From assembly GCF_030913365.1 (NCBI RefSeq), contig NZ_CP133160.1, positions 1,364,001 through 1,428,000 on the forward strand: DNA of 64,000 nt, read 5' to 3'. The notes under the pieces are model-generated. The model was not told where the DNA came from and ran no database searches. It worked only from the letters and a program-made list of their open reading frames with translations. This document shows positions 58,628 to 64,000 of the stretch, piece after piece. The position numbers and the translations under genes were made by a program. The stretch's first letter is position 1, and every line of letters starts with the position of its first letter. This DNA comes from Stenotrophomonas sp. 24(2023) (GTDB taxonomy: Bacteria > Pseudomonadota > Gammaproteobacteria > Xanthomonadales > Xanthomonadaceae).

Positions 58628-58951
58628 GTAGATCCACGCCATGCGTGGATGAAGGCCCGCCGAAACCAGCCCACCCGCCCGCCGGTAGATCCACGCCATG
58701 CGTGGATGAAGGCCCGTCGAAACCAGCCCACCCCGCCCGCCGGTAGATCCACGCCATGCGTGGATGAAGGCCCGTCGAAACCAGCCCACCCGCCCGCCGG
58801 TAGATCCACGCCATGCGTGGATGAAGGCCCGTCGAAACCAGCCCACCCCGCCCGCCGGTAGATCCACGCCATGCGTGGATGAAGCCCGCCGAAACCAGCC
58901 CACCCGCCCGCCGGTAGATCCACGCCATGCGTGGATGAAGGCCCGCCGCAG
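58628..58951 (+). repeat. Six-copy tandem array of 56-58 bp SMAG-containing units
   Basis: GTAG-headed SMAG palindromes begin at 58628, 58685, 58743, 58800, 58858 and 58914, giving periods of 57, 58, 57, 58 and 56 bp. Each unit is the palindrome plus about 34 bp of near-identical sequence (GAAGGCCCG(C/T)CGAAACC then CAGCCCACC(C)CGCCCGCCG). The last unit runs into the 3' end of the cytidylyltransferase gene, whose final codons align with the unit's tail. The 378-bp gap between fis and that gene holds nothing else. Confidence 0.92.
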
Positions 58952-59947
58952 TCAGCCTCCCCCGCCCGCCTTCCAGTAGTACCGCACCACATGGAAGAAC
59001 ACCGGCGCGGCGAAGCACACCGAATCCAGCCGGTCGAGCATGCCGCCATGGCCCTCGATCATGTGGCCCCAGTCCTTGATGCCACGGTCGCGCTTGATGG
59101 CCGACATCACCAGGCCGCCCCAGAACCCCATCAGGTTGATCAGCAGTGACAGGCCGAACGCCTGCAGCGGCGTGAACGGGGTGATCCACCACAATGCGGC
59201 CCCCAGCGCACTGGCACTGAGCACCCCGCCGATGAAGCCTTCCACGGTCTTGGAAGGCGACAGCTTCGGCGCGATCAGGTGCCTGCCCAGCAGCTTGCCC
59301 CAGATGTACTGCAGTACATCGGAGGACTGCACCACGATCACCAGGAAGGCGAACAGCAGCACGTTGCGCGACGGATCATGGCCGGGCACCTGCAGGTTCA
59401 GCAGCAGCGGCACGTGGGAAATGCAGAACACGCAGATCATCAACCCCCACTGCACCTTCGCCGTGCGTTCCAGGTAGTGGGTGGTGTCGCCGCCGATGGT
59501 CGACAGGATCGGCAGGAACAGGAACGCATAGACCGGAATCAACAGCGTGTACATGCCGTACCAGTCGATCCACACCAGGTAGTACTGCCAGGGCAGCACG
59601 ATGTAGAACGCGGCCAGCAGCGCGTAATAGTCGCCCGAGCGCGTCGGCGCCAGGGTGATGAACTCGCGCAGCGCGAACAGCGAGATGACCGCGAACAGCA
59701 CGATCACCCCGGCACGGCCGAACAACAGCGCCAGGCCGACCACGATCGCCATCACCCACCACGCGCGGATGCGCGAGACCAGGTTGGCGATGACCGCGCT
59801 GGGGCGGTCGCGCTGGCGCCAGCGCAGGGTTTCGGCGATGGCCGTGGCCAGTACCAGCACCGCGCCGATGCCGCCGAACAGCAGCCCGGTCTGCTGCCCC
59901 ACGCTGCGCGCGGCCAGGTCACCGGACAGATCCAGCAGCAGGCTCAT
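58952..59947 (-). CDS. Phosphatidate cytidylyltransferase (CdsA/YnbB-like)
   Basis: A 331-residue membrane protein with about eight helices and the CDP-diglyceride synthase signature SAIKRDRGIKDWGHMIEGHGG followed by MLDRLDS near residues 285-312. It activates phosphatidic acid with CTP. YIWGKLLGRHLIAPKLSPSKTVEG is the second conserved block. Placed in an operon with acyltransferase, phosphatase and hydrolase-methyltransferase genes, it is more like E. coli YnbB than the housekeeping CdsA near uppS. Its ATG overlaps the acyltransferase stop. The GGGG C-terminus borders the SMAG array. Confidence 0.92.
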   Translation of the reverse strand: MSLLLDLSGDLAARSVGQQTGLLFGGIGAVLVLATAIAETLRWRQRDRPSAVIANLVSRIRAWWVMAIVVGLALLFGRAGVIVLFAVISLFALREFITLAPTRSGDYYALLAAFYIVLPWQYYLVWIDWYGMYTLLIPVYAFLFLPILSTIGGDTTHYLERTAKVQWGLMICVFCISHVPLLLNLQVPGHDPSRNVLLFAFLVIVVQSSDVLQYIWGKLLGRHLIAPKLSPSKTVEGFIGGVLSASALGAALWWITPFTPLQAFGLSLLINLMGFWGGLVMSAIKRDRGIKDWGHMIEGHGGMLDRLDSVCFAAPVFFHVVRYYWKAGGGG

Positions 59948-60573
59948 GCGCGGGCTCCATTGGGCGCCAGGTCCAGCAACGCCTGGCGGCTGCGCGACAG
60001 GAAGGCGGCCTTGTCCTCGTCGGCCTGCAGTTTCAGCGGCGCACCAAAGGTGGCCGTGCACAGCAGCGGCAACGGCAGGAAACGGCCTTTGGGCATCACC
60101 CGCTTAAGGTTGTCGATCCACACCGGCACGAACTCCAGTTCCGGGCGCTGCCGCGCCAGATGGTAGATGCCGCTCTTGAACGGCAGCAGCGGTTCATCGC
60201 CGATGTTGCGCGTGCCTTCCGGGAACAGGATCAGCGAACAGCCCCCATCCACGGCCTCGCGCAGCACCTGCAACGGATCCTGCTGACGCTGGGCGGCGTC
60301 GCGTTCCACCAGCACCCCGTTGAACACCGCATCGATCAGGTAGCGGCGCAGGCCATCACGCTGCCAGTATTCGGCGGCGGCCACCGGCCGTACCTGCCGG
60401 CGCAGTGCCGCAGGCAGTGAAGACCAGATCAGCACGAAATCACCGTGGCTGGCGTGGTTGCCGTAGTACACGCGGTGCTCGCTGGACGGTGCGCAGCCGA
60501 TCCACAGCGCGCGCGCGCCGGTGAGTACCTGGATGGCGCCACTGCAGGCGCGGGCGATCAGTCCAGCGAACAT
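59944..60573 (-). CDS. 1-acyl-sn-glycerol-3-phosphate acyltransferase (PlsC-like)
   Basis: A 209-residue acyltransferase with the catalytic NHASHGD (residues 39-45; H40 and D45) and FPEGTRN (about 117-123), plus FKSGIYHLA. It is shorter than housekeeping PlsC. It should acylate a lysophosphatidate-type acceptor at the inner membrane, feeding the cytidylyltransferase whose gene overlaps its stop by 4 nt. Confidence 0.92.
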   Translation of the reverse strand: MFAGLIARACSGAIQVLTGARALWIGCAPSSEHRVYYGNHASHGDFVLIWSSLPAALRRQVRPVAAAEYWQRDGLRRYLIDAVFNGVLVERDAAQRQQDPLQVLREAVDGGCSLILFPEGTRNIGDEPLLPFKSGIYHLARQRPELEFVPVWIDNLKRVMPKGRFLPLPLLCTATFGAPLKLQADEDKAAFLSRSRQALLDLAPNGARA

Positions 60574-60585
60574 CGCTACCTCCGT

Positions 60586-61023
60586 TCAGGTCTGTGGCCA
60601 CAGCACGGCCAGCAGCAGTGCCGAGAACTGCAGCAGCGTGGCGACGTACTGGCACAGCAGCAGGCGGCGCATACCGATCCAGCGCGCCTCCCAGCCGCGC
60701 ACGGGCGCCTGCGCGTCGCGACGGCGCAGGCCGGCGGTGTGCAGGGCCGCATCCACCCGCTCGGCGGCGGCATCGTCCTGCAGGCCTTCGCGCAGCAACA
60801 GCTGCAGCAGGCTGGCATCGAGCTGCACGCGCACCGCGTAATACGCCTGTACCGCCCCCACCGCCACGCTCAGCAACAGCAGGCCGGCGGCGAACATCGC
60901 CAGCCCGGGCTCGATGCCCAGCAGCAGCAGCGCCACCAGCAGCAAGCCCAGCGACAGCACGGCAGGCGATCGTCCCTGGCGCAGCAGCAGGTGCATCATC
61001 GGCAGATCGGCGGCGGTGCTCAT
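60586..61023 (-). CDS. Small membrane protein of the lipid operon
   Basis: A 145-residue protein with two long hydrophobic segments near the N-terminus (VLSLGLLLVALLLLGI and LAMFAAGLLLLSVAVGAVQAYYA), a charged cytoplasmic helix region, and a C-terminal membrane helix (YVATLLQFSALLLAVLW). I recognise no family. It overlaps the phosphatase gene by 4 nt and precedes the acyltransferase by 12 nt, so it is part of the operon and possibly a scaffold or regulator. Confidence 0.72.
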   Translation of the reverse strand: MSTAADLPMMHLLLRQGRSPAVLSLGLLLVALLLLGIEPGLAMFAAGLLLLSVAVGAVQAYYAVRVQLDASLLQLLLREGLQDDAAAERVDAALHTAGLRRRDAQAPVRGWEARWIGMRRLLLCQYVATLLQFSALLLAVLWPQT

Positions 61024-62354
61024 GGGGGGCTCTCCGGTGCGGCGGCGGCCGCGATGGCCTGCAGATGATCGTCATGCAGCACGATGGACGGCCGTGCGGC
61101 ACGTACCTGCGCCACGGCCTCGGTGGCGCTGCACACCCGCCCGGTGCGCAGCAGCCAGGTGGCCACGCTGGCCGCGCTGCGCGAATAGCCCAGCGCGCAG
61201 CACACCAGCAGCGGCCCCTGCGCACGCAGGGCCTCGATGGCATCGGCGGCCTGCGCCAGCTGCGCCGGCGCAGGCACCACCAGGTCCAGCATCGGCACGC
61301 TGGCATAGGCCGCGCGCGCTGCAGGGCAGGACAGTTCGGCACAGGTATCGACCACCCCGTGCAGCGGCGATGGCAGCGCGCCGCCGGGCAGACGTCCCAG
61401 CCACACGCCATCGGCCACGGCCACCGGCTGCGGCGCATGCCGCGTCCACCACCGCGAATTGAGCCAGGCCGCCACCAGGTAGGGCGCCAACAGCCAGCGT
61501 GCGGCCATCGTCAGCCGGCCATCGGTGCGCTTCTGGAACACGGCCACGCCCAGCCCGGCGTAGGCCAGCGCCACCAGCAGCAGCGACACCACCGGCCACA
61601 GCAGCCACAACGCCACGCCCCCCAGCAGCACCGCCGGCACCAGCAACGCCGCCGCGCCCAGCAGATAGAACACCGCCAACCGCCAGCGCTTGGGCGCGCG
61701 CGCCGTGCGCCAGGCGCGCAGCGGTGGCGTGCCCTGCTCCGGCCACAGCCACACGCACAGCCAGCCGGCCAGCAGGCCGGTGGGCACATCGATGAAATGA
61801 TGTTGGAAGGTGGTCAGCACCGAGACGCCGATCAGCAGCGCCCACCCATGCAGCAGCCAGCGCCACGCACCCTGCAGGTACTGCGCGTACTTCACCCACA
61901 GCACGATCAGCAGCACGATATGCAGCGACGGCGCCTGGTTGAACGGCTTGTCGAAGCCCAGCAGCACATCGAACAGCCAACCGAACACGCCGCCGATCTC
62001 CGGCCGCTCGAAACTGAAGCGCAGCGGCCAGAGCAGAAAGCAGGCCACCGCGATCAGCTGTGCACTGAACAGGCGCAGCGCATGCCGGTCCAGTTCCAAC
62101 CGTTGCCGGCACAGGAAGAACGAGACCGCGTAGAACAGGTCGATCGACCAGTACGGCACGATCGTCCACGGCACGAACGGAATGCGCGTCTCCCAGGCAA
62201 ACGCCATCACCGGCAGTTCGGCATGGCGCCCGGCCATCCAGTTGGCGAAGCCATAGCTGGCGAAGAAGAACGGACCCAGCAGGGCCAGCCACAACAAGGC
62301 GCGCCGCCAGGGGCGCCCTTCCGCGGTCAGTGGGGTGGCGGCCAGCGTCGCCAT
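61020..62354 (-). CDS. PAP2 / dual-specificity phosphatase fusion (YnbD-like)
   Basis: A 444-residue protein. The N-terminal 300 residues are a PAP2-type membrane phosphatase with at least six helices, PSLHIVLL around H145 and TTFQHHFIDVPTG (H186, D189). The C-terminal 140 residues are a dual-specificity phosphatase, with WLGRLP and C386-ALGYSRS. The usual His before the catalytic Cys is replaced by Cys385. This architecture is that of E. coli YnbD. It would dephosphorylate lipid phosphates. The ATG overlaps the hydrolase-methyltransferase stop by one base. Confidence 0.9.
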   Translation of the reverse strand: MATLAATPLTAEGRPWRRALLWLALLGPFFFASYGFANWMAGRHAELPVMAFAWETRIPFVPWTIVPYWSIDLFYAVSFFLCRQRLELDRHALRLFSAQLIAVACFLLWPLRFSFERPEIGGVFGWLFDVLLGFDKPFNQAPSLHIVLLIVLWVKYAQYLQGAWRWLLHGWALLIGVSVLTTFQHHFIDVPTGLLAGWLCVWLWPEQGTPPLRAWRTARAPKRWRLAVFYLLGAAALLVPAVLLGGVALWLLWPVVSLLLVALAYAGLGVAVFQKRTDGRLTMAARWLLAPYLVAAWLNSRWWTRHAPQPVAVADGVWLGRLPGGALPSPLHGVVDTCAELSCPAARAAYASVPMLDLVVPAPAQLAQAADAIEALRAQGPLLVCCALGYSRSAASVATWLLRTGRVCSATEAVAQVRAARPSIVLHDDHLQAIAAAAAPESPP

Positions 62355-64000
62355 CACGCGGTCCGGCGTGCCAGCGACACGGTGAAGATGCCGAAGTCGT
62401 CGATGCGCTGCGCCACTTTCTCGAAACCAGCCAGGCGCACCAGCTCATCCATCTCCTGCTGGGTACGACGACGCATCACCCATGCTGCGCCACCGCGGTG
62501 GCTGGTCAACGCGCGCGCGATGAATTCCAGCTGCGGGTGCCAGGGCTGGCCGGTGTAGGCCAGGTAGCCGCCCACCGGCACCGTTGCGGCGATGCCCTGC
62601 AGCGAGCGCAGCACGGCGTCGTTGTCGGGGAACAGCTCGTACAGGCCCGATACCACGGCCAGCGTCGGCGCCGGGTCCACCTGCGCCAGCTGCACCGGAT
62701 CGAACGCATCGCCCTGTTCGAAACGGGCGATGTCGGCCGCGCCGAGGCGCTCGATCAACGCCTGGCCCTGGGTCACGTTCAGATCGCTGAAATCACGCAG
62801 CACGATGCGCTCGGCGCGCTGTTCGCCCTGGCCCAGCGCTTCCAGCACATAGCGGCCATGCCCAGCGGCCACGTCCAGCACGCGCACCGGCGTGCCCTGC
62901 CCGCGAAGGCGCTGGGCAGCATCGCGCAGCAGTTCCTGCAGGTGCTGGCCGCGAATGCGGATGCCGCGCCAGCCGATCGCATCAAGATAGTTGCGGTCGA
63001 CCATGCGGCCCAACGGGCCCTTGCCACGCGCTTCGTCGCGGTAGATGTAATCCAGCGTGCTGCCCGAATCGAAACCGGTCTGCAGGCCCAGCGCGATGCC
63101 TTCGGACAACGTGCCGCCGAAACGCAGGCCGCCACGCACCACGCGCCAGCGCAGGTCGGCCAGGCTGTTGCGCTCGGGCGGCCAGGCCAGGATCTCCGAC
63201 TCTTCGAAGGTCGGCCCATAGCGATGCGCATCGCGCCGCGACAGCGCGCGCAGCGGTTCGGCGAAACGCGCCTGGATGAAGCTGCGGATGCGCGCCATGG
63301 CTGGCGCGCGATCGCGCTCGCCCAGCGTGTCGTGGAAGAAGCCCGGCAGGTGCACGCGCTCCTTGACCGGGCTGGACAGGCGCTCGTAGAAGCGGTCCTG
63401 CGGGCCACGGTGCACGACGAAATCCGAGCCGGACACCAGCAGCTGAACCGGCACGCTGATCGCCTGCGCATCGGCGACGATGCGGTCAGCGGCTTCGTAC
63501 AGGCCCAGCAGCACGCGCACCGAAATCGGCCGGGTAATCAGCGGATCGGTGCGGTAGCTTTCCACCCGCGCCGGATCGTGGGTCAGCCACTGCGGCTTGA
63601 CGTAGCTGTTGACGAAGAAGTTGCCGCGCAGCGTCTGCATCAGGCCCAGCCCCGCCCGTGCGAACGGCACGTACAGCTTCACCTTGAATGCCGGCGAGGC
63701 CATCACCAGCGCGCGCAGGCGCGGCGCGTAGTCGTGCACCCAGGTGGCGGCAACCACCGCGCCCACGCTCTGCGCGATCACCACGATGTCTTCCACCGCG
63801 ATACCGTGCTCGGCACCGATGTGGGCAATGAAGCTGTCCAGGTCACGCACCAGCGCCGGGAAGCCCGGTGCATCGCCACGTGCGCCCGGCGAACGGCCAT
63901 TGCCGCGCGCATCCCAGGCGAAGAAGGCGGTATCGGGCAGGTCCAGCTCATCGACCAGATGGGTCACCCGGCCGGAATGTTCGTGGCCGCGATGCAGCAG
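62354..64000 (-). CDS. Alpha/beta hydrolase fused to SAM-dependent methyltransferase (YnbC-like), 5' end missing
   Basis: At least 548 residues are visible; the gene continues beyond the right edge. The N-terminal half is an alpha/beta hydrolase: LLHRGHEHSGRV, FAWDARGNGRSPG, the nucleophile motif IAQSVGAVVA and VSGSDFVVHRG with a late acidic residue and His. The second half is a class I methyltransferase with VRVLDVAAGHGRYVLEAL and VVSGLYELFPDND. The arrangement matches E. coli YnbC. It may cleave and methylate a lipid or its head group. First visible gene of the operon. Confidence 0.9.
   Translation of the reverse strand: MLHRGHEHSGRVTHLVDELDLPDTAFFAWDARGNGRSPGARGDAPGFPALVRDLDSFIAHIGAEHGIAVEDIVVIAQSVGAVVAATWVHDYAPRLRALVMASPAFKVKLYVPFARAGLGLMQTLRGNFFVNSYVKPQWLTHDPARVESYRTDPLITRPISVRVLLGLYEAADRIVADAQAISVPVQLLVSGSDFVVHRGPQDRFYERLSSPVKERVHLPGFFHDTLGERDRAPAMARIRSFIQARFAEPLRALSRRDAHRYGPTFEESEILAWPPERNSLADLRWRVVRGGLRFGGTLSEGIALGLQTGFDSGSTLDYIYRDEARGKGPLGRMVDRNYLDAIGWRGIRIRGQHLQELLRDAAQRLRGQGTPVRVLDVAAGHGRYVLEALGQGEQRAERIVLRDFSDLNVTQGQALIERLGAADIARFEQGDAFDPVQLAQVDPAPTLAVVSGLYELFPDNDAVLRSLQGIAATVPVGGYLAYTGQPWHPQLEFIARALTSHRGGAAWVMRRRTQQEMDELVRLAGFEKVAQRIDDFGIFTVSLARRTA

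Noticed and set aside
58628..58951. CRISPR-like periodic repeats
   Set aside because: The sequence between palindromes is nearly identical in every unit, so there are no spacers; the repeat is a SMAG element and no cas gene is near.

Overview
The window is a GC-rich (about two-thirds G+C) chromosomal segment from a gammaproteobacterium of the Xanthomonadaceae, most likely Stenotrophomonas. The best lineage marker is a family of short palindromes, GTAG followed by ATCCACGC-CAT-GCGTGGAT or a variant. These match the SMAG (GTAG-headed) repeats known from Stenotrophomonas maltophilia, and they occur singly, as an inverted pair and as a six-unit tandem array. I see no insertion sequence, prophage, CRISPR array, rRNA or tRNA gene.

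Layout. 1-10 kb holds the conserved rsmB-fmt-def block, divergent from LysM protein-dprA-smg-topA-tsaC, with two GYF-domain membrane protein genes inserted before topA. 10-18 kb holds two paralogous DUF4124 proteins, a short-chain dehydrogenase, a small lipoprotein, sppA, a MATE exporter and a DUF3106 gene pair. 18-26 kb has an AT-rich gap with two facing consensus DnaA boxes before priA, then a GST, a NYN-domain protein, a type II NADH dehydrogenase, a GIY-YIG protein and a tandem glycine riboswitch controlling a UPF0126/TRIC-type membrane protein. 26-31 kb has aroG with an unlisted aromatic leader peptide and attenuator, a two-component system, a retropepsin-like protease and a serine hydrolase. 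31-41 kb has groESL with a CIRCE operator and a sigma-32-type promoter, a secreted endonuclease, cutA-dsbD-tlpA, and a PepSY/flavodoxin/reductase fusion behind a Fur-like box.

41-52 kb is more accessory: a PAS-containing chemoreceptor, arylamine N-acetyltransferase, a VOC protein, a solute-binding-like protein without a signal peptide, a second serine hydrolase and a PEP-mutase-family enzyme. It also has a methionine aminopeptidase co-transcribed with a ParD-like protein behind a perfect inverted repeat, and a TetR-linked reductase group. 52-58.6 kb returns to core genes: aroQ-accB-accC, a two-gene exported/membrane pair, then prmA-DUF3426-fis.

58.6-64 kb is a tightly overlapping minus-strand operon that runs off the window: hydrolase-methyltransferase, PAP2/dual-specificity phosphatase, a small membrane protein, a PlsC-like acyltransferase and a CdsA-like cytidylyltransferase. 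Its composition resembles the uncharacterised E. coli ynbBCD genes and suggests a dedicated route to an unusual phospholipid. The other most notable items are the aroG leader peptide, the ParD-like/methionine aminopeptidase pair and the SMAG array that seems to have grown from the end of the cytidylyltransferase gene.
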